Shown piece after piece: positions 31,404-40,300 of a stretch of 64,000 bases of DNA; within the stretch, counting starts at the first letter, position 1, and each line of letters opens with the position of its first letter. The stretch comes from Oscillospiraceae bacterium. Its GTDB lineage: Bacteria > Bacillota > Clostridia > Oscillospirales > CAG-272. The stretch covers positions 27,117-91,116 of the forward strand of contig SVQP01000003.1 in assembly GCA_015065285.1 (NCBI GenBank), given 5' to 3'. The position numbers were made by a program, and so were the translations under genes. The notes under the pieces were generated by a model. The model worked only from the letters and a program-made list of their open reading frames with translations. It did not search any database and was not told the DNA's origin.

Positions 31404-31871
31404 TTGATATTTTGGATAGAGAAACAATTCAAAAATGAATATATTGACTCTGCAAAAGAGACTGGCATCAGATGTGTATTTTCTAAGGAATTTAATGAAG
31501 ATGCCAGAATCGAAATAATGCAATTCATAAAATTTATCAGAGCCAATTATTATTTTCCCATTAGGGTAAAAATATGGTTTGATAACGAAACTCATTTTGT
31601 CAATCAAACAGATGGTCACAAATATTATGGAGTTTTTTACGATGGCGATTCTGATAAAACGACATATCCCAAAATTCATATTGCAGCAAAACAGACCGAA
31701 AAAAATTCTATAGAAGATATATTGTTTAGCATAGCACACGAATTGACCCATTATTATCAATGGTATTTTCTTGAAGACGATAAACGAACAGACAGAAGTT
31801 TGGAAATAGAAGCAAACAAATGGACTAAATATATCCTATACACATATTATTGTGAAAATCCAACCGAATAA
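31404..31871 (+). CDS. Small HEXXH metallopeptidase-like protein
   Basis: About 155 residues. The zinc-binding helix is 'SIAHELTHYYQWYF' (H-E-L-T-H), with a downstream Glu in 'SLEIEANKWTKYIL' that could be the third ligand, as in short zincin/SprT- or ImmA-like domains. The N-terminal half has no recognised motif. A 'gaggtg' SD at 31393-31398 best serves TTG 31404; the track start GTG 31395 is the alternative. Base composition is strongly AT-rich, like the adjacent RAYT and unlike the rest. It sits inside the inverted-repeat island with its own terminator, so it looks like a passenger gene. Substrate unknown. Confidence 0.6.
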   Translation: MIFWIEKQFKNEYIDSAKETGIRCVFSKEFNEDARIEIMQFIKFIRANYYFPIRVKIWFDNETHFVNQTDGHKYYGVFYDGDSDKTTYPKIHIAAKQTEKNSIEDILFSIAHELTHYYQWYFLEDDKRTDRSLEIEANKWTKYILYTYYCENPTE

Positions 31872-31885
31872 TATTCTAATTGTAA

Positions 31886-31917
31886 AACCCCGACAGACAT
31901 TAAAATCTGTTGGGGTT
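31886..31917 (+). terminator. Intrinsic terminator after the HEXXH gene
   Basis: Stem 'aaccccgacaga/tctgttggggtt' (one G-T pair) followed by 'aatctttgtttt', 14 bases after the stop. Confidence 0.8.
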
Positions 31918-31950
31918 AATCTTTGTTTTCTGCAATACAATTATTGTGAT

Positions 31951-31978
31951 GGACCGTCGAGGACGCCGGTCCCTACAA
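31951..31978 (-). repeat. REP-like unit D, inverted, in the right arm
   Basis: The reverse complement of unit A with two changes that keep pairing: GGACCG/CGGTCC instead of GGACAG/CTGTCC. The paired change supports a real hairpin. Confidence 0.85.
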
Positions 31979-32041
31979 AATGGCTGTAAACTTCCTTATG
32001 AGAGCCTGCCTTTGCGGTGACTCTTTTTTTGCGGAAATCTC

Positions 32042-32070
32042 TTGACAAACCCTGCGCTATGTGGTATCAT
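32042..32070 (+). promoter_or_regulatory. Promoter of the GntR/ABC exporter operon
   Basis: TTGACA, 17 bases, TATCAT, 45 bases before the GntR start. Confidence 0.8.
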
Positions 32071-32078
32071 ACAAGCAG

Positions 32079-32102
32079 TACAGATAATACAGATAATACA
32101 GA
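32079..32102 (+). promoter_or_regulatory. Direct-repeat candidate operator for the GntR regulator
   Basis: 'acagataat' occurs twice in tandem followed by 'acag', immediately downstream of the -10 box. A position between promoter and start fits repression by the encoded YtrA-type regulator; binding is inferred. Confidence 0.4.
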
Positions 32103-32114
32103 AGAGGTGAATGT

Positions 32115-32468
32115 ATGAAATTCAGCTTTTCGGGCAATCAGGATATTTATCTTGAAATTGCCGAGAGATACAAGGAATATATCCGGCAGGGGATCATCCG
32201 AAACGGTGAAAAGCTGCCGTCTGTCAGGCAAGCGGCAGGCGAGCTTTCGGTTAACCCCAACACGGTGGCAAAGGCTTATGCAAAGCTGGAGCAGGACGGA
32301 TATATCTGCTCCTTGCCCAAAAAGGGTGTTTACGTGATCTGGGAGGGCGGTGAGCAAAATCAACGCGAAAACGCAGATCTTACGCTCATTCGAGCCATAC
32401 GCGACCGCGGCATTGACAAGCAGACCATACTTTCGTGGATCGAGGAGGTGTACAAGGGTCATGATTGA
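32115..32468 (+). CDS. GntR-family regulator, YtrA subfamily
   Basis: 117 residues. The winged-helix domain is typical: 'DIYLEIAERYKEYIRQGII', 'GEKLPSVRQAAGELSVNPNTV', 'AYAKLEQDGYI' and 'KKGVYV'. The short C-terminal tail (about 40 residues) without a large effector domain is the mark of YtrA-type regulators, which control the ABC transporter genes they precede. Its last eight bases overlap the ATPase gene, so it is the first gene of a regulator-ATPase-permease operon. SD 'agaggtg'. Confidence 0.92.
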   Translation: MKFSFSGNQDIYLEIAERYKEYIRQGIIRNGEKLPSVRQAAGELSVNPNTVAKAYAKLEQDGYICSLPKKGVYVIWEGGEQNQRENADLTLIRAIRDRGIDKQTILSWIEEVYKGHD

Positions 32469-33342
32469 AGTAAAGAATTTATGCTATGACGTTGGCGGTA
32501 AAATCATACTTAAAAACGTAAATCTGACGCTGCAGCAAGGCAGTGTGATGGGTCTTGTGGGTATCAACGGTGCAGGAAAGACCACGCTGCTGCGCCTGAT
32601 CTCGGGTGTGTTGACCAAAAAGTATGGTGAGATCCTCATAGACGGGAAAAAAGTCAGCGAGGAAGAGGTGCGTCGCGCGCTGTTTTTCCTGCCGGACGAC
32701 CCGTATTTTACCATTTATACCACGGGAAATTCCATGTACCGAATGTACGAGGTATTTTATCCCGAGATCGACAGAGCCGTTTTCGATCGGTTTACAAAAG
32801 AATTTGGGCTGGATCCCAAAAAGCCGATCCGCAATTTCTCCAAGGGCATGCGTCGCCAGCTGTATATTTCCTTGGCGCTTGCGGTAAAGCCCAAATATTT
32901 GCTTTTGGACGAGGCATTTGACGGACTTGACCCGCTCTCACGCCACATCTTCAAGCGCGTGCTCAACGAGTTTGTGGAAGAGTTTGGCACCTCGGTCATC
33001 ATTTCCAGCCACTCCTTGCGCGAGCTGGAGGATTTTTGCGATTGCTATGTGCTGCTTGACCAGATGACGGTATCTGCCTCGGGTGATATTGCCGAGAAGG
33101 TCAACAGCTTCTGCAAATTCCAGCTTGCTTTTCTGGATGAGATTGACGAGCGGGCATTTGCGCACCTGCCCGTAACCTCACTGGAGAAGAGCGGACGCTT
33201 TGTGCGTGTGGTGCTGGAAGGCAATGCGGCTGAGCTTTTACCGCAGCTGCAAGCATTGAATCCTGCCGTGGTGGAGGAGATGCGCATGGACTTTGAAGAG
33301 GTCTTTATCCTCGAGGTAGAAAAGAGGGGGTATTTGAAATGA
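32461..33342 (+). CDS. ABC-2 exporter ATP-binding protein
   Basis: 293 residues from ATG 32461, which overlaps the GntR stop; the track start upstream is out of family. Walker A 'GINGAGKTTLLRL', signature 'FSKGMRRQLYISLAL' (variant SKGMR, usual for YtrB-like exporters), Walker B 'YLLLDEAFDGLDPLS' and H-loop 'VIISSHSL' are all present. The C-terminal ~70 residues are the extension seen in export ATPases. It pairs with the next gene, which it overlaps by four bases (ATGA). Antimicrobial peptide or lipid export/resistance is the usual role, but the substrate is unknown. Confidence 0.93.
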   Translation: MIEVKNLCYDVGGKIILKNVNLTLQQGSVMGLVGINGAGKTTLLRLISGVLTKKYGEILIDGKKVSEEEVRRALFFLPDDPYFTIYTTGNSMYRMYEVFYPEIDRAVFDRFTKEFGLDPKKPIRNFSKGMRRQLYISLALAVKPKYLLLDEAFDGLDPLSRHIFKRVLNEFVEEFGTSVIISSHSLRELEDFCDCYVLLDQMTVSASGDIAEKVNSFCKFQLAFLDEIDERAFAHLPVTSLEKSGRFVRVVLEGNAAELLPQLQALNPAVVEEMRMDFEEVFILEVEKRGYLK

Positions 33343-34352
33343 AGATCTTTTTCAGATATTTGTTTTACAGACTCAAAAACAGTGTGCTGCGCACGTTGAT
33401 TTTCACCGCGCTCTCGGTTGCCATTTGCCTGATCGGCATTTCCATGAGGAACGGATCCGCCGAGCCGAAATATTGCGAAAGCGGACTTTACATGCTTGCC
33501 ACCGCCCTGTGTATCACAGCCAGCATCGTGCCGCTCTTTGAGCTCTCGGGGCTCAAAAACCGCAGAAATCTGGATACGCTGTTTTTCTTCCCGATCAAGC
33601 GCGAGAGAATGGCACTCGTGCATTTTATCAGCGGCTTTGTGCAGGTGGCTGCCATTTATACGGTCACTTGGGCGGCAAGCTATCTCTGGCTTGCGCTCAA
33701 CACAGATTATTATGCGCTTGGGTATATGATCCCGTATTATTTGCTGTCGCTTTCGCTTGCGTTTGTCATCTATTCGATCTATTGTTTTTTGTTCATGCAA
33801 GCCAACACAACGGCGGACGGTGTGCTGTTCTGCCTGCTGTGGATCTTCCTGCCTGCTTTGGTCTCTTTGGTGCTTGACGTTGTATGGCACGTTGAAATTG
33901 CAGGGAAATTGGCAGAGTGGGGCATTATGTACACGCCCATGAATCATCTGACCATCATCTTTCAGGATCTGATCGAGATCAACGACCCGGCAAGCTGGGA
34001 TACGTCGACAGAGCTGATTATGGAGCGCTGGTACATGTTTGTGATCTGGGGCGCTGCAGGTCTTGTGGCTGCGAATGCATATCTGTTCAGCTTTGTGCAC
34101 AAGGGTGCGGAGCAGGCAGGGGAGATCTCAAATTCTCCTTTCGGATACGCGGTGCTTATTCCTGCCTACGGCTATTGCCTGATACAGATTTCCATGGGAA
34201 TTTTTGTTCCGCTCCTGATCGTTATGTATCTGGGCGTCATGCTCTCGGGCTACCTGATTTACAGAAGAGGATTTAAGTTCAAGGTCCCCGATATCATCGT
34301 GACCGTGATCGGACTTGCCTTGCCGTTTGTCGTGGCGTATATGAATCGCTGA
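33339..34352 (+). CDS. ABC-2 type permease
   Basis: 337 residues with about eight hydrophobic segments in two groups. It starts at the ATGA overlap with the ATPase gene. There is no classical ABC2 signature, as expected for the fast-evolving permeases of YtrB-type exporters. Charged loops such as 'SGLKNRRNLDTLFFFPIKRE' lie on the cytoplasmic side and may contact the ATPase. Last gene of the operon, followed by a strong hairpin terminator. Confidence 0.82.
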   Translation: MKIFFRYLFYRLKNSVLRTLIFTALSVAICLIGISMRNGSAEPKYCESGLYMLATALCITASIVPLFELSGLKNRRNLDTLFFFPIKRERMALVHFISGFVQVAAIYTVTWAASYLWLALNTDYYALGYMIPYYLLSLSLAFVIYSIYCFLFMQANTTADGVLFCLLWIFLPALVSLVLDVVWHVEIAGKLAEWGIMYTPMNHLTIIFQDLIEINDPASWDTSTELIMERWYMFVIWGAAGLVAANAYLFSFVHKGAEQAGEISNSPFGYAVLIPAYGYCLIQISMGIFVPLLIVMYLGVMLSGYLIYRRGFKFKVPDIIVTVIGLALPFVVAYMNR

Positions 34353-34365
34353 GTAATATGAATAT

Positions 34366-34395
34366 AAAAAACCGCCGATTCTTCGGCGGTTTTTT
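34366..34395. terminator. Bidirectional terminator between the ABC exporter and truB
   Basis: A 13-bp stem 'aaaaaaccgccga/tcggcggtttttt' with loop TTCT. It ends the + operon and, two bases from the truB stop, also the minus operon. Confidence 0.93.
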
Positions 34396-34396
34396 G

Positions 34397-35317
34397 TTAT
34401 TCCAATTCAAAGAGCTTGATCATGGCAATGGCGCTGCCGCTTTCGTAGTCGCGCACCTCGCCAAGGGCAAAGAAATGATCCTGTGCGTCACAGATGCGCA
34501 CGCGCGTACCGGTTGCAAAATGCGAATGGATCTTGCTCTGGTAGATCTCACAGCCGTTTCTGCACAGCCGCTTGTAAAAATCGGGCAGGGAAACGGCAGG
34601 CAGATCGGAAAACAGCACCTCAACAGGGAGCAATCTCTCCAATCTTTGCGCGTCGTCCATTTCTTCCAGCTCTGTTGTGGTCATGCACGCGTCCAAGCCA
34701 AAGCCGCCTGTTTGCACGCGCTGTAGCGTTGCCATTGCACCGCCGCAGCCAAGAGAGGCGCCAATATCTGCACACAGCGTGCGGATATACGTACCGCCCG
34801 AGCAATCTACCGTCAGGATATAGTCGCTTGCTACGTCGGTCGGCTGGCAGGAAAGTGAGAAGATCTCAATCTCTCGCGCCTGCCTTTCCACCTCAACGCC
34901 CTTACGCGCCAAGTCGCAAAGCTTTTGCCCGTCCACCTTTAAGGCACTGTACATGGGCGGAATCTGCGCGATTTTGCCCACAAATCTGCGGCATGCTTCT
35001 GCCACTTGATCGGGGGTAGGGAGCGCCTCACTTGTCGTCAACACCGTACCCGTGGTATCCTCGGTATCGGTGGTCAGACCAAGTCGCAGCGTAGCTCTGT
35101 AGACCTTGCGGTCGTGGCTGACGTATTCGCAAGCCTTAGCCGCTCTGCCCACAAGCACCACCAGTACACCGGTTGCCATGGGATCAAGCGTTCCCGTGTG
35201 TCCCACGCGCTTTGTGTGCAGTGCACGGCGCACCTTGTAAACAATATCGTGCGAGGTTGCGCCCGCGTGCTTGTTAATGAGCAGAATGCCGCTGGGTTCC
35301 ACTTGCGGCGCGCTCAT
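34397..35317 (-). CDS. truB: tRNA pseudouridine(55) synthase
   Basis: It makes the universal pseudouridine 55 in the T-loop of tRNAs. 306 residues from ATG 35317, which overlaps the trmB stop by four bases; the longer track ORF runs through trmB and is wrong. 'GILLINKHAGATSHDIVYKV' opens the catalytic domain, 'GHTGTLDPMATGVL' holds the catalytic Asp, and 'YSALKVDGQKLCDLAR' and 'GTYIRTLCADIG' are further TruB marks. The C-terminal ~60 residues form the PUA-like domain. Last gene of ychF-trmB-truB. Confidence 0.95.
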   Translation of the reverse strand: MSAPQVEPSGILLINKHAGATSHDIVYKVRRALHTKRVGHTGTLDPMATGVLVVLVGRAAKACEYVSHDRKVYRATLRLGLTTDTEDTTGTVLTTSEALPTPDQVAEACRRFVGKIAQIPPMYSALKVDGQKLCDLARKGVEVERQAREIEIFSLSCQPTDVASDYILTVDCSGGTYIRTLCADIGASLGCGGAMATLQRVQTGGFGLDACMTTTELEEMDDAQRLERLLPVEVLFSDLPAVSLPDFYKRLCRNGCEIYQSKIHSHFATGTRVRICDAQDHFFALGEVRDYESGSAIAMIKLFELE

Positions 35318-35967
35318 GCGGGAAAGCGCACGTGCGCCGAGTAGATGGGCATACCTTTTGCGGTAAAGTTTGCTTCGTATTCGGTCATAACGTTGGTTGC
35401 AGCCATTTCGCTTTGGTGCAGATCCTCGGTTTTCCACACGATCTCCAAGCCGCAAGCCTCAAATTCCTCAAGGCTGAAGAAAAACAGATCGTGATTGTCG
35501 GTCTTGAATTTCAGCATGCCGCCCGGGACCAGCAGCTCACGGTACTTTTCAAGAAAGCCGCGGTGCGTCAGTCTGCGCTTTTTGTAGCCGCTCTTGGGCC
35601 AAGGGTCGCTGAAATTGAGATAAATGGTGTCCAGCGAATGCGCGGGCAGCCACTCGGGCAGGTTCTGTGCATTGCCGATGATGAAACGCAGATTATCGGG
35701 GCGGGTGTCGGCACACTCGGTCGCCTTTTCCAAGGCAAGGCATGCCACGTCGGGCACGCGCTCCATGGCGATCAGATTGACCTCGGGGATAGCCGCAGCC
35801 GTGCCGCAGGCAAATGCGCCCTTGCCGCAGCCGATCTCAAGAGAAAGCGGCTTTTTCTCGGGGAAGGGGGCACAGGGGTCATCCATCAGTACCTCGGGAT
35901 GCTCAATCAAAAGGGCGGAGCAGGCGGCAATTCTCTCGGCGCCGTGCTTTTTTCTTCTCATTCTCAT
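35314..35967 (-). CDS. trmB: tRNA (guanine-N7-)-methyltransferase
   Basis: It methylates G46 of tRNA using S-adenosylmethionine. 217 residues with motif I 'LEIGCGKGAFACG', 'NLIAMERVPD', and the TrmB signature 'YLNFSDPWPKSGYKKRRLTH'. 'YEANFTAKGMPIYSAHVRFP' near the C-terminus is also diagnostic. ATG 35967 has an 'aggt' SD; ATG 35961 is an alternative. It lies 15 bases after ychF and is coupled to truB, so two tRNA-modifying enzymes are co-expressed. Confidence 0.95.
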   Translation of the reverse strand: MRMRRKKHGAERIAACSALLIEHPEVLMDDPCAPFPEKKPLSLEIGCGKGAFACGTAAAIPEVNLIAMERVPDVACLALEKATECADTRPDNLRFIIGNAQNLPEWLPAHSLDTIYLNFSDPWPKSGYKKRRLTHRGFLEKYRELLVPGGMLKFKTDNHDLFFFSLEEFEACGLEIVWKTEDLHQSEMAATNVMTEYEANFTAKGMPIYSAHVRFPA

Positions 35968-35982
35968 GAATTTTACCTCAAA

Positions 35983-37077
35983 TCAAACGTTGAAGCGGAA
36001 CAGAACGATGTCGCTGTCCTGCATGACGTAGTCCTTACCCTCACTGCGGTAAAGACCTGCATCCTTGCAAGCGGCAACGCTGCCCAACTTGACCAGATCG
36101 TCATAGGAAACCACCTCGGCACGGATAAAGCCGCGCTCAAAGTCGCTGTGGATCTTGCCCGCTGCCTGAGGTGCCTTGGTGCCCTTGGTGATGGTCCATG
36201 CGCGAACCTCCTTGGGACCTGCTGTCATGTAAGAGGTCAAGCCCAAGAGGGAATAGCTTGCCTTGATCAGCTTGTCAAGACCGCTTTCCTCAATGCCCAT
36301 GTCTTCCATGAACATTGCCTTTTCCTCGGCATCCAGCTCTGCAATCTCGGCTTCAATGCCTGCACAGATCCACATGATCTCGCTGTGCTCGCTCTTGGCA
36401 TATTCCTTGAGCGCTACGTAGCCGGGGTTGTCAAGCGGCTCGCTGCCTGCCTCATCCTCGCTGACGTTTGCCACGTAGATAACGGGCATACGGGTCAGCA
36501 GGTGCGTGTCAGCCAAAAGCTCCTCCTCGTCGGGCGTCAGCACCACGGTGCGCGCGCAAAGACCCTCTTCAAGCGCTGCCAGAATCTTCTTGAATACCTC
36601 CATCTGCGCTGCGAGCGACTTATCAGCGCGCATTGCCTTGGTGGTGCGCTCAATGCGGCGCTCCATCATTTCCATGTCGGAAAGGATGAGCTCCATGTTG
36701 ATGGTCTCAAGGTCACGCATGGGGTCAATGCTGCCCTCAACGTGAATGATGTCGTCATTTTCAAAGCAACGAATGATGTGCAGAATCGCATCACATTCGC
36801 GGATGTTGGAAAGGAACTGGTTGCCCAGACCCTCGCCCTTGGATGCACCCTTGACAAGACCTGCAATGTCTACGAATTCGCAAACTGCAGGGGTCAGCTT
36901 TTCAGGCTTGTACATTTCAGCCAGCACGTCCAGACGCTTGTCCGGTACGGGCACGATGCCTACGTTGGGCTCAATGGTGCAGAAGGGATAGTTTGCGGAT
37001 TCGGCACCTGCGTTGGTCAGGGCGTTAAACAGAGTGGATTTTCCCACGTTGGGAAGTCCTACAATACCAAGCTTCAT
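35983..37077 (-). CDS. ychF: Redox-regulated ATPase/GTPase YchF
   Basis: A 364-residue Obg-family P-loop protein that prefers ATP and associates with ribosomes. G1 '[15 protein letters not shown]', G3 region '[17 protein letters not shown]' and '[17 protein letters not shown]' are clear. The NKxD-type position is altered ('VANVSEDE'), the known cause of ATP preference. The TGS domain ends with '[21 protein letters not shown]', a perfect family C-terminus. SD 'cggaga'. First gene of the ychF-trmB-truB operon behind a TTGCAA-17-TATAAT promoter. Confidence 0.96.
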   Translation of the reverse strand: MKLGIVGLPNVGKSTLFNALTNAGAESANYPFCTIEPNVGIVPVPDKRLDVLAEMYKPEKLTPAVCEFVDIAGLVKGASKGEGLGNQFLSNIRECDAILHIIRCFENDDIIHVEGSIDPMRDLETINMELILSDMEMMERRIERTTKAMRADKSLAAQMEVFKKILAALEEGLCARTVVLTPDEEELLADTHLLTRMPVIYVANVSEDEAGSEPLDNPGYVALKEYAKSEHSEIMWICAGIEAEIAELDAEEKAMFMEDMGIEESGLDKLIKASYSLLGLTSYMTAGPKEVRAWTITKGTKAPQAAGKIHSDFERGFIRAEVVSYDDLVKLGSVAACKDAGLYRSEGKDYVMQDSDIVLFRFNV

Positions 37078-37128
37078 AGTTGTATCTCCGATTTCAATAG
37101 AATTTGATAGCCATAATTATACATCATA

Positions 37129-37157
37129 ATTATAAACTATTTTTTCATACTTTGCAA
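37129..37157 (-). promoter_or_regulatory. Promoter of ychF-trmB-truB
   Basis: Minus-strand TTGCAA (37157-37152), 17 bases, TATAAT (37134-37129). A second TATAAT nearer the gene (37121-37116) lacks a matching -35. The remainder of the 320-base divergent gap to the GH38 gene shows no further recognisable feature besides the GH38 promoter. Confidence 0.65.
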
Positions 37158-37324
37158 GCCCCCACGGCAATTTTGCCCTTGGCGAAACGGAGAAAATGCA
37201 CGTCTTTCCCTCTGTGCCATATGGAGAATTATACCAATGACCGATTTCGGGGCGCTCTTGGTTCGTGCAGCTGCGGATCTGTGAAGCAAAACGAGAATTA
37301 TTTTGTCTTTTTTTGCCAATCTAC

Positions 37325-37353
37325 TTGTCAAGACCTGTGAAAAAAGGTACAAT
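37325..37353 (+). promoter_or_regulatory. Promoter of the GH38 gene
   Basis: TTGTCA, 17 bases, TACAAT, 45 bases before the chosen ATG. It lies downstream of the track's start codon at 37303, which rules that start out. Confidence 0.75.
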
Positions 37354-37398
37354 AATTGTAGTATGGTAATATTTCATTTCCCGAAAGGATCAAGTCAC

Positions 37399-40300
37399 AT
37401 GAAAAAAGACAAAAGGCTCTACGTTGTATCCAACGCGCATCTGGATACCCAATGGAACTGGACGATTCAGGATACCATCCGTGACTGTGTCAAGAACACG
37501 TTGGCGGACAACTTTGCATTGTTCGAAAAGTATCCTCACTATCACATGAATTTTGAGGGGGCATTCCGCTATGCGCTGGCAAAGGAGTATTATCCCGATC
37601 TGTACGAAAAGCTCAAGGAGTACGTAGCGGAAGGGAAATGGAGCGTTTCGGGCAGCCAATGGGATGCATCTGATACAAACGTGCCCTCGTCCGAGGCGTA
37701 TATGCGTCAGATTTTGCTTGGAAACGGCTTTTTTGAAAAAGAATTCGGCAAAAAGAGCGCGGATATTTTCCTGTCCGACTGCTTTGGCTTCCGCTGGTCC
37801 TTGCCGTCGATTGCCGCGCACATGGGCTTGACCGGTTTCTCTACCCAAAAGCTTTTGTGGGGCGTTGGCACGCCCATCATCCACGAGGATGGCAGCGTCA
37901 CCAAGCCCATGCCCGACAAGGATGCCGTACGTATGGATCTTGGCAGATGGGTAGGCCCCGATGGCAACAGCATCGTAGGCTCGTTTATCTGCAACAACTA
38001 TACCATGAGATTTGAAAGCGACCCCGAAAAGCGTCCGATTCACGATCGTGGTGAATACAGCGACAAGATCGACCACAATGCAAAATATGCCGGCGTACCC
38101 TCCTGCATGCTGTATTTCGGCACGGGCGACTACGGCGGATCTGCTACCGATGAGTCAGCACGCTACCTCAACGACGCCGTTGAGCAGAACGGATCCGATA
38201 AGGAGTTTGAGGTCATTGCAGCCAGCACAGATCAGATTTTCCTGGAAATGACCCCCGAGCAGATTGAAGGCTTGCCCGTATATACAGGCAACCTGCATAT
38301 TCCGCACGGCTTTGGCACACTGACCTCGCATGCCATTAACAAGCGCTGGAACAGAAAGTGCGAGCTGCTTGCCGATTCGGCAGAGCGCGCAGCCTCTGTT
38401 GCCAAGTGGCTTGGCACGGGCAGATATCCGAAAGAGAGAATTGACTTTGCATGGAAGCTGTTCTTGTGGCATCAGTTCCACGATGACCTGCCCGGCACGT
38501 CTATTCTGGATGCTTATCGCTTCAGCTATAACGATTACGTCATTGCGCAGAACGTGCTGGCCGACGAGCTGACCGCCTCGGTTGACGCTGTGGCATCAAG
38601 GCTTTGTACCAACGTTTCGGGACAGCCCGTGATCGTATACAATCCCGTTGCATGCACCCGCAGCGATCTGGCAAGTGCTCCCGTACCTGCCGGTGCAGAA
38701 TATGTACGCGTGTACACAGCGGATGGCAGGGAGGTGCCCTCGCAGATCTCTGTTGCGGGCGGTGAAAGAGTTGTAAAATTCATTGCAAGTGTGGCACCCG
38801 TTTCCTTTACCGTGTTCAACGTAGTTGCATCGGATGCTCCTTGCGCTCTGCCCACCGATCTTTGTGTGTGTGAGAAAAGCCTTGAAAACGGAAGCTATCG
38901 GGTAAGCGTCAATGCACAGGGGCATATCGCATCCGTTTACGACAAGAAGAACTGCCGCGAGTTGCTGTCTGCGCCTTCGTCCCTTGCCAAGAGAGAGGAC
39001 AATAACGAAAAGTGGCCCTCTTGGGAGCTCAAGTACGAGGATACCAAGCTACCCTTTGTGAGTGTGGGCGGTGACGTTACGGTGGAGATTGCCGAGCAGG
39101 GCGCTGCTGCCGTGGCACTCAGAATCACGCACAAGGATGGAGACAGCACCTTTGTGCAGACGGTTCGATTGATTGCGGGAGTGGAGCGCGTGGACGTGGA
39201 GAACGAGGTGGATTGGAGAGAGAAAAAGACCCTTCTCTGTGCGCTCTTCCCACTGAGTGTGACCAATCCCGTAGCTACCTTTGATATCGGTCTTGGCGCA
39301 GAAACGCTGGGCAATACCGATTCCTACCCCTATTTCCAGCATTGCGTGCATCAGTGGGCTGATATGGAGGATGCGGACGGCTCGTTTGGCGTTGCTATTT
39401 TCAACGATTGCAAGTATGGCATGGAAAAGCCGGACGACAACACGCTGCGCCTGACCTTGATTCACACGCCCAAGGCGCGATTCAAGTATATCAGCGGTCA
39501 GGACTGGCAGGATCAGGGCAGAAACATCTTCAAGTATGGCTTTGCTTCGCATGCAGGCAACCGCGATGGCGTGGCAGCAAAGGCAGAGTGCTTCAACAAT
39601 CCGCTCTACGCCTTCACAGCAGACAAGCATGCAGGAGAGGTATATGAGCTGAGCTTTGCAAGCGTGAACAATGGCGAGATAGCCATTCGCTGCATCAAAG
39701 AGGAGCAGAAGGGTAACCGCCTTGTCGTGCGCGTGCAGGAAACTGCAGGTCGCGCACATGCCGACGTAAAGCTTTCGCTGGCAGCAGAGATTGCCAATGC
39801 CACAGAGACCAACGGCTATGAAGAGGGGAACGGTGCCGTAGCACATGACGCGCACTCCTTGACCTTTGATATGACCCCCTTTGCGGTCAAAACGTTTGTC
39901 ATTGAAACAAAGAATGCGCAGGATGCCCTCAAGCTTGGAACGCCCGTGGCGCTCGACTATAATAAGCGCGTGACCACTTCGCGCGACGACTATACTGCAG
40001 GCGAGTTCGGGCAGGGTATCTCAATTCCCGAGGAGCTGCTTGAGAGCACGGTTTATAGCGGTGGCGTAAAGTTTGAGCTTGGCAGTGCAGGTCAGAATAA
40101 TGCTGTGCTTTGTAACGGGCAGAGCGTCAAGCTGCCTGCAGGGACCTCTCGCGTTGTGCTGCTGGCAGCATCGCGCAAGGGCGACGTCAAGGCTACCTTT
40201 GGCGTTGGCGATCAGAGCGTGACGCTCAGGATCAATGATTTCTGCGAAAACGTTGGCGGATGGGATCAGGTGGCTGCAGGCGACGTAGCGTTTATCAAGC

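Larger units (their letters stand above)
30620..32030 (+). mobile_element. RAYT island bounded by ~80-bp imperfect inverted repeats
   Basis: The left arm 30620-30701 and the reverse complement of the right arm 31951-32030 align over their whole length: 'AAAAAAGAGTCA', 'TCTCATAAGGA.GTTT' and 'TTGTAGGGAC.GGCGTCCTCG' are shared, with a few substitutions and small gaps. Between them are a RAYT gene and a HEXXH gene, both much richer in A+T than the flanks. The left arm touches the stop of the preceding gene and the right arm ends in a seven-T run, so the arms could pair as a very long terminator-like hairpin. No clear target-site duplication was found. Confidence 0.7.

Noticed and set aside
32042-34352. 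Classical two-permease antibiotic resistance cassette
   Set aside because: Only one ATPase and one permease are present with a YtrA-type regulator, so a simple ABC-2 exporter is the safer call; no resistance function can be read from the sequence.
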